Assembly (NCBI GenBank): GCA_937924905.1
Contig: CALDUK010000029.1
Location: 1-32,145, forward strand
Length of the DNA: 32,145 bases
Direction: 5' to 3'
DNA from: an uncultured Paracoccaceae bacterium
GTDB taxonomy: Bacteria; Pseudomonadota; Alphaproteobacteria; Rhodobacterales; Rhodobacteraceae
In this document: positions 16,042-23,915 of the stretch, in pieces
Position numbering within the stretch: position 1 is the first letter of the stretch
How the letters are laid out: every line of letters starts with the position of its first letter
Translations under genes and position numbers: made by a program
Notes under the pieces: model-generated
Database searches by the model: none
What the model was told of the DNA's origin: nothing
The model's input: only the letters and a program-made list of their open reading frames with translations

Positions 16042-16575
16042 GTGGAAAAACTTCTGATGATCTCGGGCGCGCTTCGCCAAGGCTCGCTCAACACCAAACT
16101 TGTCCGCGAAGCAGGCCGGCTTTGGGACGGCGACACCGACTTGGCCGACATCAACATGCCGCTTTACAACGGCGATGATGAAGCGGCCGATGGCGTGCCC
16201 GAAAAGGCCCAGATGCTGGCGTCCCAAATCACCGCCGCCGGGGCCGTCGTTATTTCGACACCAGAATACAACCAGTCCATTCCGGGGGGGCTCAAAAACG
16301 CGCTCGATTGGGTCAGCCGGGTCGATGGCAACCCTTGGGCAGACAAACCGGTTGCCATCATGTCGGCCGCCGCAGGCCGGGCAGGCGGCGCGCGCGCCCA
16401 ATACGCGCTGCGCCTCGCCCTGAACCCGTTTCAACCCCGGCTTCTTACAGGCCCCGAAGTGATGATCGCCAGCGCTGCCGCCGAATTTGACGCCGATGGC
16501 CGGCTGGACAATGACCAATACAGGGCAACCCTGACCGCATTGATGACCAAGCTTGCATCCACAGCCCGTGCCTAA
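16042..16575 (+). CDS. NADPH-dependent FMN reductase family protein
   Basis: A 177-residue flavodoxin-fold protein like ChrR/YieF quinone and chromate reductases. The phosphate-binding start is ISGALRQGSLNTKL (residues 7-20), and the flavin/substrate signature is TPEYNQSIPGGLKNALDW (about 73-90). It probably uses FMN and NAD(P)H to reduce quinones by two electrons, a protection against oxidative damage; the true substrate is unknown. Translation starts at GTG 16042, preceded by AAAGG at a suitable distance; the first ATG would cut into the beta-strand that opens the fold. It lies 59 bp after pheA on the same strand. Confidence 0.9.
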   Translation: MEKLLMISGALRQGSLNTKLVREAGRLWDGDTDLADINMPLYNGDDEAADGVPEKAQMLASQITAAGAVVISTPEYNQSIPGGLKNALDWVSRVDGNPWADKPVAIMSAAAGRAGGARAQYALRLALNPFQPRLLTGPEVMIASAAAEFDADGRLDNDQYRATLTALMTKLASTARA

Positions 16576-16642
16576 AGCGTGTCGCGGTTGAGCCGACGGC
16601 GAAAGACGGCGCGGAAGCGGGGCAGGTTCAAAGCGGATTGCT

Positions 16643-17410
16643 CTAGCGATTCTTGACGAATTCCAGCCGTTTCTGCGCAATCGCCTCGTTGCGCGCCGCT
16701 TTCAGATTGTCGCTCAGCGCCTGTCGTACAAACTCGATATGCGCTTCGACCGCCGCGCGCGCCGCGCCCGGCTCGCGTGCCTGCAAGGCGTTGTTGATCT
16801 GACGATGCTGTTCCAGCAGAACGGTCCGCGTCGTGCGTTGCTGGAACATGATCTTGCGGTTGTAAAACACGCCTTCGCGCAAAAGTTCGTACATGGAACG
16901 CATCATATGCAGCATCAGCACATTATGGCTGGCCTCTATGATCGCCAGATGGAAATCGGCATCAATCTGCGCCTCATCCGTCGGGTTGCGTTTGCCATGT
17001 TCGGCCTCCATCCGGGTGAAAACCTCGTCCACCACCGCCAGATCCGTGTCTGACCCCAGCCGTGCCGCACGCTCGGCGGCCAGACCTTCCATGTCTTGGC
17101 GAAAATCAAGATAGTCGAACACCGCCTCATCATGCGCACTGAAAAGCCGCACCAAAGCAGGCGAAAATGCCGATCCCAGCACATCGGCGACGAAAATCCC
17201 GGCATTCGCCTTGCTGACCAAAAGCCCCGCATTCTGCAACGCGGCCACAGCCTCGCGCAGCGACGGGCGCGACACACCGAAACGTTCGGACAATTCGCGT
17301 TCGGACGGCAGACGCTCGCCAGGGCGCAAAATGCCCCGTAAAATCAGCAATTCAATCTGCTTCACGACCGAATGCGATAGTTTTTCTGGCTGAATTTTCT
17401 CAAATGGCAT
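16643..17410 (-). CDS. FadR/FCD-type GntR family transcriptional regulator
   Basis: A 255-residue regulator. An N-terminal winged helix-turn-helix (about 10-75) contains LPSERELSERFGVSRPSLREAVAALQNAGLL. An FCD ligand domain (about 95-230) follows, with the usual metal-site pattern: Asp and His in DADFHLAII, His in LLEQHRQI, and His in AVEAHIEFV. Such proteins sense organic acids such as lactate, pyruvate or fatty acyl groups; the overall look is closest to PdhR/LldR types, without proof. I chose ATG 17410 (MPFEKIQPEK), where family similarity begins. It lies 46 bp after rimO on the same strand with no target operon beside it, so it probably acts at a distance. Confidence 0.9.
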   Translation of the reverse strand: MPFEKIQPEKLSHSVVKQIELLILRGILRPGERLPSERELSERFGVSRPSLREAVAALQNAGLLVSKANAGIFVADVLGSAFSPALVRLFSAHDEAVFDYLDFRQDMEGLAAERAARLGSDTDLAVVDEVFTRMEAEHGKRNPTDEAQIDADFHLAIIEASHNVLMLHMMRSMYELLREGVFYNRKIMFQQRTTRTVLLEQHRQINNALQAREPGAARAAVEAHIEFVRQALSDNLKAARNEAIAQKRLEFVKNR

Positions 17411-17456
17411 GCCGCGGTTGTGCCGCAAGCCCGGGGTCAGAGCAAGGGTGGCAACC

Positions 17457-18815
17457 TCAGGCGATCTTGCCCCAAAGGTCGTACTCGCCCGCCTCATCCA
17501 CCTCGACCGTCAATATCTGACCGGGCTCCAACCCCTCGAACCCGTCATCGATGAATAGGTTCCCGTCAATCTCGGGCGCGTCCGCCTTGGTTCGACACGT
17601 CGCCGCCTCGGCATCAATCGCATCAACAATCACTTCAAGCCGCGTGCCCACCTTGGCGGCCAGCTTGGCTTCGGAAATCGCCTGCGCTTTCTCCATGAAC
17701 CGGTGCCAACGCTCGTCTTTCACCTCGGCGGCGACATGGCCCGGCAGATCATTCGAACGCGCGCCCGCGACATCCTCGTATTGAAAACAGCCTACCCGGT
17801 CCAACTGCGCCTCGTCCAGCCAATCCAGAAGCACCTGGAACTCATCCTCGGTCTCGCCCGGATAGCCCACAATAAAAGTCGACCGCAGCGCAATCTCGGG
17901 GCAGGTCGCGCGCCAGGCGGCAATCTCGCTCAGCGTCTTTTCCGCCGCCGCAGGCCGCGCCATCCGTTTCAGCGTCTCGGGATGCGCATGCTGAAAAGGA
18001 ACGTCCAGATAAGGCAGGATCAAACCCTCCGCCATCAAGGGCACCAACGCGCGCACATGCGGGTAGGGATAGACATAGTGCAATCGCACCCAGGCCCCCA
18101 GCCCGCCAAGCGCGCGCGCCAAAGGCAAAATGGGAAACTTATCGTCGCGGTCTTTCCAATCGGTGCCAAAAGCGCTGGTATCCTGACTGATCACCAACAG
18201 CTCGTTCACGCCCGCCTCAACCAGCTTTTCCGCCTCGCGCACCACCGCCTTGATCGGGCGCGAAGCCAGTTTGCCGCGCATGTCGGGAATAATGCAGAAC
18301 TTGCAGCTGTGATTGCAGCCTTCGGAAATCTTCAGATAACTGTAATGGCGCGGCGTCAGCGTTACACCGGTCGCGGGCAGCAAATCAACAAACGGGTCCG
18401 GCGCAGGCGGCACCGCCTTGTGGACCGCGTCCAGCACTTGCTCATATTGATGCGGGCCTGTCACCGCCAGAACCTGTGGATGCGCGCCTTCGATATAGGC
18501 AGGCTCAGCCCCCAGACAGCCGGTGACAATCACCCGCCCGTTTTCGCGCAAGGCCTCTCCGATGGCGTCCAGACTTTCGGCCTTGGCGCTGTCCAGAAAG
18601 CCGCAGGTGTTGACGACAACCGCATCCGCGCCCGCATAATCGGGGCTGATTGCATATCCCTCGGCGCGCAGGCGCGTCAAAATCCGTTCGCTGTCCACCA
18701 GGGCTTTGGGGCATCCCAATGACACCATCCCGATCGTCGGTTGCCCGTCGCGCGGCGTATCAGGGACACGCGCATTGGCAAGGTCAGGGCGAAGGTCGGG
18801 TGGATTTGCAGACAT
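17457..18815 (-). CDS. rimO: Ribosomal protein S12 methylthiotransferase
   Basis: A 452-residue radical SAM enzyme that adds a methylthio group to an aspartate of ribosomal protein S12. The N-terminal UPF0004 domain supplies three cluster cysteines: C35 in SLGCPKA, C71 in VVNTCGF and C100 in VTGCLG. The radical SAM CxxxCxxC is C167, C171 and C174 in [15 protein letters not shown]-terminal TRAM domain (about 385-452) contains LEVIVDAID and ends in [20 protein letters not shown] distinguishes RimO from the tRNA enzyme MiaB. It is transcribed leftward after gcrA, with the dispersed repeat between them, and is followed by the GntR gene. Confidence 0.96.
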   Translation of the reverse strand: MSANPPDLRPDLANARVPDTPRDGQPTIGMVSLGCPKALVDSERILTRLRAEGYAISPDYAGADAVVVNTCGFLDSAKAESLDAIGEALRENGRVIVTGCLGAEPAYIEGAHPQVLAVTGPHQYEQVLDAVHKAVPPAPDPFVDLLPATGVTLTPRHYSYLKISEGCNHSCKFCIIPDMRGKLASRPIKAVVREAEKLVEAGVNELLVISQDTSAFGTDWKDRDDKFPILPLARALGGLGAWVRLHYVYPYPHVRALVPLMAEGLILPYLDVPFQHAHPETLKRMARPAAAEKTLSEIAAWRATCPEIALRSTFIVGYPGETEDEFQVLLDWLDEAQLDRVGCFQYEDVAGARSNDLPGHVAAEVKDERWHRFMEKAQAISEAKLAAKVGTRLEVIVDAIDAEAATCRTKADAPEIDGNLFIDDGFEGLEPGQILTVEVDEAGEYDLWGKIA

Positions 18816-18860
18816 AGGCCCGCAGATACCGACTTTGACCCAAAGCCGAAAGCCCCTGCC

Positions 18861-18919
18861 GTCTTCTTGGTGAAAATATCCCGGGGGACGCCGCCAAAGG
18901 CGGCGTGGGGCAGCGCCCC
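18861..18919. repeat. Dispersed intergenic repeat, copy 1 (downstream of gcrA)
   Basis: A conserved core (CTTCTTGGTGAAAATATCCC followed by GGGGG, within 18861-18887) is followed by two hairpins. ACGCCGCC-AAA-GGCGGCGT (18888-18906) has an 8-bp stem. GGGGC-AGC-GCCCC (18907-18919) has a 5-bp stem. The same core plus a hairpin with an AGC loop occurs at 30244-30295. Both copies lie just 3' of a leftward gene (gcrA, argF), so on the transcript the hairpin comes first and the core, read as CCCGGGATATTTT, follows. That order suggests a role in transcript termination or 3'-end stability. Confidence 0.7.
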
Positions 18920-18926
18920 AATCCGC

Positions 18927-19457
18927 CTAGCGTCGCCGGTCGCGCCGGTTTGACATGGGCTGGAACGCCACGCTGACATGCGCTTCGCAATAGGGTTTTC
19001 CCTGCTGCACCGCCAGACCACAGAACCAGAAATCCTCGGTCGCGGGGTCACCGACCGGCCATTTACAGGTCCGTTCGGTCAATTCCATCAGGCTGATCTT
19101 CTTTGCACCCTTTTCAACCTCGCGCACGCTGGCCAAAGTCTCGGGGCTGATCTCGTTTGCCGATGGTTGCGGCGGCAAAGGCTGACCGGCGGGCACAATC
19201 GGCTTGCGCGGCGCAACAGTCACTTCGACCACCTTATCAGCAGGTTTGGTCGCGGCTTTCTTGCTGGCAGGCTTTGCGGCTTTCTTCTCGGGCGCAGGTG
19301 CGGTCGACCCCGCCCGGTTCGACAGACCCAGGCGATGCACTTTGCCGATCACCGCGTTCCGCGTCACGCCGCCAAGCTCTTTGGCGATCTGGCTGGCCGA
19401 CTGACCTTCGCCCCACATTTTCTTCAGAGTTTCGACGCGCTCGTCCGTCCACGACAT
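18927..19457 (-). CDS. gcrA: Cell-cycle transcriptional regulator GcrA
   Basis: A 176-residue alphaproteobacterial regulator that binds RNA polymerase sigma-70 and stimulates promoters carrying methylated GANTC sites. The N-terminal DNA-binding domain (1-47) reads MSWTDERVETLKKMWGEG then SASQIAKELGG and RNAVIGKVHRLGL. A long Ala/Lys/Pro linker (about 48-105) follows, and then the C-terminal sigma-interacting domain (about 115-165). That domain holds C131, C146, C157 and H160, spaced like a zinc site. I see no GANTC in the 185-bp upstream gap, so this copy may not be methylation-controlled from that gap. The gene diverges from the Lin0512 pair and is followed by the dispersed repeat and rimO. 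Confidence 0.95.
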   Translation of the reverse strand: MSWTDERVETLKKMWGEGQSASQIAKELGGVTRNAVIGKVHRLGLSNRAGSTAPAPEKKAAKPASKKAATKPADKVVEVTVAPRKPIVPAGQPLPPQPSANEISPETLASVREVEKGAKKISLMELTERTCKWPVGDPATEDFWFCGLAVQQGKPYCEAHVSVAFQPMSNRRDRRR

Positions 19458-19484
19458 AATCTACCTGCCTTTCACTGGGGCTCT

Positions 19485-19512
19485 ATTCTAATCACCCTAA
19501 CAGCCGATACAA
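19485..19512 (-). promoter_or_regulatory. Possible gcrA promoter
   Basis: Reading leftward, TTGTAT (19512-19507), a 16-bp spacer and TAGAAT (19490-19485, 5/6 to the -10 consensus) lie about 28 bp before the gcrA ATG. The -35 match is poor (3/6). The rest of the 185-bp gap to the Lin0512 gene shows no strong repeat or hairpin. Confidence 0.3.
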
Positions 19513-19642
19513 GCCGTCCGGCCGGTGATGTACCTCAAAACCCACAGTTCTTTCACCCCAAAAAGCGTCGTCGCCGGACAAGGTTAACAAAAACTTGCCG
19601 ATCCCCCTCGACAACCGTGTTTTCGGGGCCAATGTAGGCGTT

Positions 19643-19984
19643 ATGGCAAAACGACTTCTGACCGAATTTGGCATGGGCACTTCGCTGCGCCGGCAGGATT
19701 ATACCGAAGCCGCCGTGCGGGCGCTGAAAGATGCGCTTTGGCACAATTCCATCAATCTGGCCGAGTTGTTCGGCGTCGATAAACCTCAAATGCTGCTGAC
19801 GGTCGAAATCGGCGTTCAGAACCCCGATGCGGTCGATCAGGATGCGCTTAAATTGGTCTTCCCCTACGGCCAGCCAACGATCCGCATCGTCAAAGGCGGG
19901 CTCGACGTGCCACGCAACGATGGCGGCAAGCCGACGGTTATCGCAAACGCGGCGATCTCGGTCGCGTTGGACGGGGTCGCGTGA
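19643..19984 (+). CDS. Lin0512 family protein, first of tandem pair
   Basis: A 113-residue soluble protein of the uncharacterised Lin0512 family. Visible landmarks are LLTEFGMGTSLRRQDYTEAA (residues 5-24), the conserved VDKPQMLLTVEIGVQ (near 48-62) and DALKLVFPYGQPTIRIVKGGLDVP (near 70-93). The pattern of alternating strands and one helix suggests a small alpha/beta fold with no catalytic motif I recognise. I chose ATG 19643 because the paralogue next door aligns from there. Its TGA overlaps the ATG of the second copy by one base, so the two products are probably made together and may form a complex. Confidence 0.85.
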   Translation: MAKRLLTEFGMGTSLRRQDYTEAAVRALKDALWHNSINLAELFGVDKPQMLLTVEIGVQNPDAVDQDALKLVFPYGQPTIRIVKGGLDVPRNDGGKPTVIANAAISVALDGVA

Positions 19985-20349
19985 TGCAGCGTTTCATTAT
20001 CGAAATGGGTATGGGCAACGATCTGCATGGGCAGGATTATACCAAGGCCGCGGCCCGCGCGATTGAAGATGCGATACGCCATTCGTCGCTGCCGCTGTTT
20101 CCGGCGCTCGGCGTCGATCACGCTGCGATGGACGTGCAAGTGACGGTGGGCGTTCAGGCCCCCGACCAGGTTGACACCGACGCGCTGAAAAAAGGCCTGC
20201 CACGCGGCAAAGTACGGGTCAAAGCCGTCGAGGGCGGGTTGAACGTCACCAACCCCGACAGTGGCGAGGTGACTGTCATCGCAACCGCCGCAGTCGAGGC
20301 ATTCCTCGATCCCGCACTTGCCCGACAAGCCGCAACTGCCGCGTCTTAA
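19984..20349 (+). CDS. Lin0512 family protein, second of tandem pair
   Basis: A 121-residue paralogue of the preceding gene. It shares the order FIIEMGMGNDLHGQDYTKAAARAIEDAI, then LGVDHAAMDVQVTVGVQ, DALKKGLP and VEGGLNV, but charged surface residues differ. A 14-bp stretch (GGCAGGATTATACC, encoding the QDYT region) is identical in frame in both genes, so they arose by tandem duplication followed by divergence. It starts at ATG 19984; a GTG at 19981 would add one residue. Function is unknown. It converges on the alpha/beta hydrolase gene, with a 53-bp gap that shows no terminator. Confidence 0.86.
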   Translation: MQRFIIEMGMGNDLHGQDYTKAAARAIEDAIRHSSLPLFPALGVDHAAMDVQVTVGVQAPDQVDTDALKKGLPRGKVRVKAVEGGLNVTNPDSGEVTVIATAAVEAFLDPALARQAATAAS

Positions 20350-20402
20350 AACCTGAACTCAAAACGGAATGCGGGGCCGGGGCCAGCCAACGACAAGCTG
20401 CG

Positions 20403-21203
20403 TCAGCCCCCGACCTCTAAAAGAGACCGCACCATGGGGCTTTTCGCGTCCAGAAGCCCGTCGACGATGTCAAAGTGATGCCGCCCCGGGGCCATGCGCA
20501 AGGGCGCGTCCCAGGCCTCGGCCAGCCGGATTGCCTGATCCAGAAACACCGGGCGTTCTTCTGCGCCGACCCACACCGTGACCGGCACATCGGGCGGCGC
20601 GGCCAACACCGGGCTTTCGGCGGCGGCTTCGCCCGCGTCCAGCCGAAGGGTATCGTTCATCGCGGTGTCCATCAAAGGCCGCAGGTCGCTGACGGGCGAC
20701 ACGGGCAGAATATGGGCCAAACGCGACCGCGCGTCATCCGTCAGCGCGACCGACGCATCGCCCATCCGCGCCACCAGTTGCCCACCTGCCGAATGCCCGA
20801 TCAGGCGCACCGGCCCTTGCACCTTGGCGGCCGCATGATTGATCGCATGCGCAATCTCACCGGTGATCTCGCCCAGCCGCGCCTCGGGGGCCAGTGTGTA
20901 AGACGGCATCGCCACGACCCAGCCCAGCTCTGTCAGCCCGGTCGCAAAATGCGACCACACCGTCCGGTCGAACCGCATCCAGTATCCACCATGAACAAAC
21001 ACGACCAGACCTTTGGGTTTCCCGGCAGGATAGAACAAGTCCATCTTCTGACGGTCGCCCGCGCCATAGGCTTCATTCAGCCGCGCGCGCCCAATCGCCG
21101 CTTCCCGTTCGCGATACGCCCGCGCGTCGGTTTCCCAACGCTCGGGATAGGCCGCACCCTCTGGGATAAAATCAAGGTTCGCATAGTCGATGTCGATGCT
21201 CAT
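20403..21203 (-). CDS. Alpha/beta hydrolase (kynurenine formamidase/esterase-like)
   Basis: A 266-residue cytosolic hydrolase of the BD-FAE/kynurenine-formamidase-like group. The oxyanion motif HGGYW is at 71-75, the nucleophile is S138 in GHSAGG, and the catalytic histidine is most likely His243 in GRHHFDIVD. No signal peptide is present. The HGGYW form is typical of arylformamidases that open N-formylkynurenine, but no other tryptophan-degradation gene is nearby, so a general carboxylesterase is equally possible. It starts 10 bp after the end of the PQQ dehydrogenase gene on the same strand, suggesting co-transcription from that gene's promoter. Confidence 0.88.
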   Translation of the reverse strand: MSIDIDYANLDFIPEGAAYPERWETDARAYREREAAIGRARLNEAYGAGDRQKMDLFYPAGKPKGLVVFVHGGYWMRFDRTVWSHFATGLTELGWVVAMPSYTLAPEARLGEITGEIAHAINHAAAKVQGPVRLIGHSAGGQLVARMGDASVALTDDARSRLAHILPVSPVSDLRPLMDTAMNDTLRLDAGEAAAESPVLAAPPDVPVTVWVGAEERPVFLDQAIRLAEAWDAPLRMAPGRHHFDIVDGLLDAKSPMVRSLLEVGG

Positions 21204-21213
21204 TCCGGGTGCG

Positions 21214-22392
21214 TCATCCGCCCGCTGGCGTCACGCGGAACAGACCACCGTTCGGATCATCCGTAATCACCAAAAGCGCACCGTCCCGGTCGACATCCAC
21301 ATCGCGCACCCGGCCCAGCTTGCGCAGATACCGTGCCTCGCCGGTCACCCGGTCGCCGCGCAGCTTCAGGCGCACGATGCCACCCGGATTAAGCGAGGCC
21401 GCAACCACATCGCCGTTCCAGCCCTGAAACATCCGACCGTTGTAAAAGGTCATATCCCCGGGCGCGATCACCGGATCCCAGTAATACCGGGGCTCGGCCA
21501 TGCCGCCGCTGCGGCTGATACCGCGTCCAACCGATGATCCGTTATAGTCAATCCCATAGCTGACAACCGGCCAGCCATAATTCACACCGGGCGATATCAG
21601 GTTCAACTCGTCGCCGCCTTTCGGCCCATGCTCCAGCGTCCACAATTCGCCGGTGCGCGGGTGCAACGCAGCCCCTTGCGGGTTTCTGTGGCCATAGCTC
21701 CAAATCTCGGGCCGCGCGCCTTCGCGCTGCGTGAACGGGTTCGACCCCGGCACACGCCCGTCAATCGCCACGCGCACCACCTTGCCGACAGTCGTTCCCA
21801 GGTTCTGAGGCATCTTCAACTGGTTCCGGTCGCCCACCGTGATGAACGCAGCATTGCCCTTGATCACAATGCGCGATCCGAAATGAATGCCGGCATTCAC
21901 CCCCGGCGTGTGCACGAAAATATCCCGGAAATTCGACAGCCGGGACGCATCCGCGCTCAGCGTCGCGACGCCCGCGGCCGTTGCCTGGGTGCGCCCGCTC
22001 AGGGGTTTGGAATAGGTCAGAAAGACCCGCCGCGAGGTTGCAAAATCATCGGCCAAAGCCACATCCAGCAAGCCACCCTGACCTTTTGCGGCCACACGCG
22101 GCGCGCCGCGCACCCGGGTCACTTTTCCGCTGGCGCTGACATGCTGCAAGCGACCGCGCCGTTCTGTCACCAGATACCCGCCGCCCGGCAAAACCGCGAT
22201 GCCCCAGGGATGATTCAGACCGGATGCAATCTGTTGCACCTGCAACCGCGTGCCATCGCGAATTTCCGGCGCGCGCGTCTGGTTCTTGAACGCTGGTTTA
22301 AATCCGGCATTGGGCGCGCCTTGCTGAACCTGCGCAACCGCAGACAGGGGCAGGGCGAAAGCGGCAATAAAAGCGAAAATAAATCTGACCAT
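21214..22392 (-). CDS. Periplasmic PQQ-dependent sugar dehydrogenase (Asd/YliI-like)
   Basis: A 392-residue six-bladed beta-propeller of the glucose/sorbosone dehydrogenase family, with a signal peptide (residues 1-20, cleavage near AVA-Q). The probable catalytic histidine is H170 in GIHFGSR. Other landmarks are LNHPWGIAVLPGGGYLVTER, WSYGHRNPQG and TLEHGPKGGDELN. Relatives oxidise aldose sugars with PQQ and calcium in the periplasm. No PQQ synthesis genes are in the window. A GGAGAGG Shine-Dalgarno sequence precedes ATG 22392, but it sits in the loop of a 9-bp hairpin that pairs part of the start codon (separate entry). It is probably co-transcribed with the downstream hydrolase. Confidence 0.92.
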   Translation of the reverse strand: MVRFIFAFIAAFALPLSAVAQVQQGAPNAGFKPAFKNQTRAPEIRDGTRLQVQQIASGLNHPWGIAVLPGGGYLVTERRGRLQHVSASGKVTRVRGAPRVAAKGQGGLLDVALADDFATSRRVFLTYSKPLSGRTQATAAGVATLSADASRLSNFRDIFVHTPGVNAGIHFGSRIVIKGNAAFITVGDRNQLKMPQNLGTTVGKVVRVAIDGRVPGSNPFTQREGARPEIWSYGHRNPQGAALHPRTGELWTLEHGPKGGDELNLISPGVNYGWPVVSYGIDYNGSSVGRGISRSGGMAEPRYYWDPVIAPGDMTFYNGRMFQGWNGDVVAASLNPGGIVRLKLRGDRVTGEARYLRKLGRVRDVDVDRDGALLVITDDPNGGLFRVTPAGG

Positions 22393-22433
22393 AAAACCTC
22401 TCCTTTGGTCAGATCATACCGCGCTGGGCGCGG
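22383..22433 (-). promoter_or_regulatory. Start-codon hairpin and upstream GC hairpin in the PQQ dehydrogenase leader
   Basis: On the minus strand ATCTGACCA (plus 22414-22406) is the exact reverse complement of TGGTCAGAT (plus 22391-22383). The 9-bp stem takes in the U and G of the AUG and codons 2-4 (partly), and its 14-nt loop holds the GGAGAGG ribosome-binding site. Just upstream is a second hairpin, CCGCGC-CCA-GCGCGG (22433-22419), which could be the end of the proS transcript (though without a T-run) or part of the leader. Together they look like translation control by RNA structure. Pairing is seen in sequence; function is inferred. Confidence 0.55.
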
Positions 22434-22466
22434 GACTAAACCCAAACGCCCCAGAAATTTGTGAAA

Positions 22467-23801
22467 TCACACCCCGTAGATCTGGCACAGGCGGTCAACC
22501 GCCGCTTCAGCGCTCAATTCTTCGCTTTCGCCCGTTCGGCGCGAGGTCAGTTCAACCACGTTCTTTTCCAACCCGCGTGGGCCAACGGTGATCCGCCAGG
22601 GCAGGCCGATCAGATCCATCGTCGCAAACTTCGCCCCTGCGCGCTCATCCCGATCGTCGTACAGCGGCTCAAGCCCCTTGTTTTCAAGCGCAAGCTGAAT
22701 GCCATGGCACGCCGCATCGCAAGCACTGTCGCCCTGGCGCAGATTGACAATGCCCGCATGGAACGGCGTCACGCCTTCCGGCCAGATAATACCTTTGTCG
22801 TCATGGTTGGCCTCAATGATCGCGCCCAAAAGCCGCGACACGCCAATCCCGTGCGACCCCATATGCACCGGCACCTGATTGCCGTCGCCGTCTTGCACAC
22901 TGGCCCCCATGGCGTCGGAATATTTGGTGCCAAAGTAAAAGATCTGCCCCACTTCAATCCCGCGTGCCACGCGCCGTTGTGCTTCGGGCACCTCGTTAAA
23001 AACCGCGTCGTCATGGGTTTCGTCGGTGCGTGCATACCGCGTTGTAAACTCTTCCAGAATGGACTGACACTGGGCCACATCATCATAGTTGATGTCCCGG
23101 TCTCCAAAGCTCAGATCGGTGACCGCGCTGTCATAGAACACTTCGGATTCGCCGGTTTCCGCCAGAACCAGAAACTCATGGGTGTAATCGCCGCCAATCG
23201 GTCCGCCATCGGCCCGCATCGGAATAGCCTGAAGCCCCATTCGTTCGTAAGACCGCAGGTAACTGACCAGATGCCGGTTATAGGCATGCAGTGCGTCTTC
23301 CCTGGTCAGGTCAAAATTATACCCGTCCTTCATCAGAAATTCGCGGCCCCGCATCACCCCGAAACGCGGGCGGATCTCGTCGCGGAACTTCCACTGAATA
23401 TGATACAGCGTCAGCGGCAGATCCTTATAGCTTTTCACGTAAGACCGGAAAATATCTGTGATCAGCTCTTCATTGGTCGGACCATACAGCATATCGCGGT
23501 CATTCCGGTCGGTGATCCGCAGCATTTCCTGCCCGTAATCATCATACCGCCCGCTTTCGCGCCACAAATCCGCCGATTGCAAAGTTGGCATCAGCATCGG
23601 GATATGGCCTGCGCGCACCTGTTCTTCGTGCACGATATTTTCGATCTTTTTCAGAACCTTATAGCCAAGCGGCAACCACGAATAAATGCCCGCGCTGGCC
23701 TGTTTGATCATACCGGCACGCAGCATATAGCGGTGGCTGACAATTTGCGCCTCGGCGGGCGTTTCTTTCAACACTGGAAGGAAATAGCGGCTCAGGCGCA
23801 T
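22467..23801 (-). CDS. proS: Prolyl-tRNA synthetase, short alphaproteobacterial type
   Basis: A 444-residue class II synthetase that charges tRNA-Pro. Class II motif 2 is [21 protein letters not shown], and motif 3 is [14 protein letters not shown]. The C-terminal anticodon-binding domain (about 345-444) ends in [10 protein letters not shown]. The protein lacks the roughly 180-residue editing insertion found between motifs 2 and 3 in the 570-residue enterobacterial enzyme, so clearance of mischarged Ala- or Cys-tRNA-Pro must rely on separate trans-editing proteins. It diverges from the AI-2E-type permease gene (114-bp gap). The long frame antisense to it is an artefact of high GC content. Confidence 0.96.
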   Translation of the reverse strand: MRLSRYFLPVLKETPAEAQIVSHRYMLRAGMIKQASAGIYSWLPLGYKVLKKIENIVHEEQVRAGHIPMLMPTLQSADLWRESGRYDDYGQEMLRITDRNDRDMLYGPTNEELITDIFRSYVKSYKDLPLTLYHIQWKFRDEIRPRFGVMRGREFLMKDGYNFDLTREDALHAYNRHLVSYLRSYERMGLQAIPMRADGGPIGGDYTHEFLVLAETGESEVFYDSAVTDLSFGDRDINYDDVAQCQSILEEFTTRYARTDETHDDAVFNEVPEAQRRVARGIEVGQIFYFGTKYSDAMGASVQDGDGNQVPVHMGSHGIGVSRLLGAIIEANHDDKGIIWPEGVTPFHAGIVNLRQGDSACDAACHGIQLALENKGLEPLYDDRDERAGAKFATMDLIGLPWRITVGPRGLEKNVVELTSRRTGESEELSAEAAVDRLCQIYGV

Positions 23802-23915
23802 GGGGCAGGTGGCTCCGTTTTAAGACGCTTCGGTTTAGGCGCAGCACAGACCACTTGCAACCCGGGCCGACGCGCGCGACATACAAACCATCCATTCCAT
23901 GCAGAGGCAGCGCCA

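Noticed and set aside
17703..18722. 339-codon open frame opposite rimO
   Set aside because: Same reason: antisense shadow rich in Arg, Gln and His with no recognisable motif, opposite a full-length rimO.
19458..19642. GANTC methylation sites controlling gcrA
   Set aside because: I looked for GANTC in this gap and found none, so CcrM-dependent control from here is not supported.
22461..23915. Open frame of about 485 codons extending the AI-2E permease upstream, antisense to proS
   Set aside because: It lies opposite the clearly conserved proS gene, has no hydrophobic pattern or family motif, and family similarity of the permease begins at ATG 23916.
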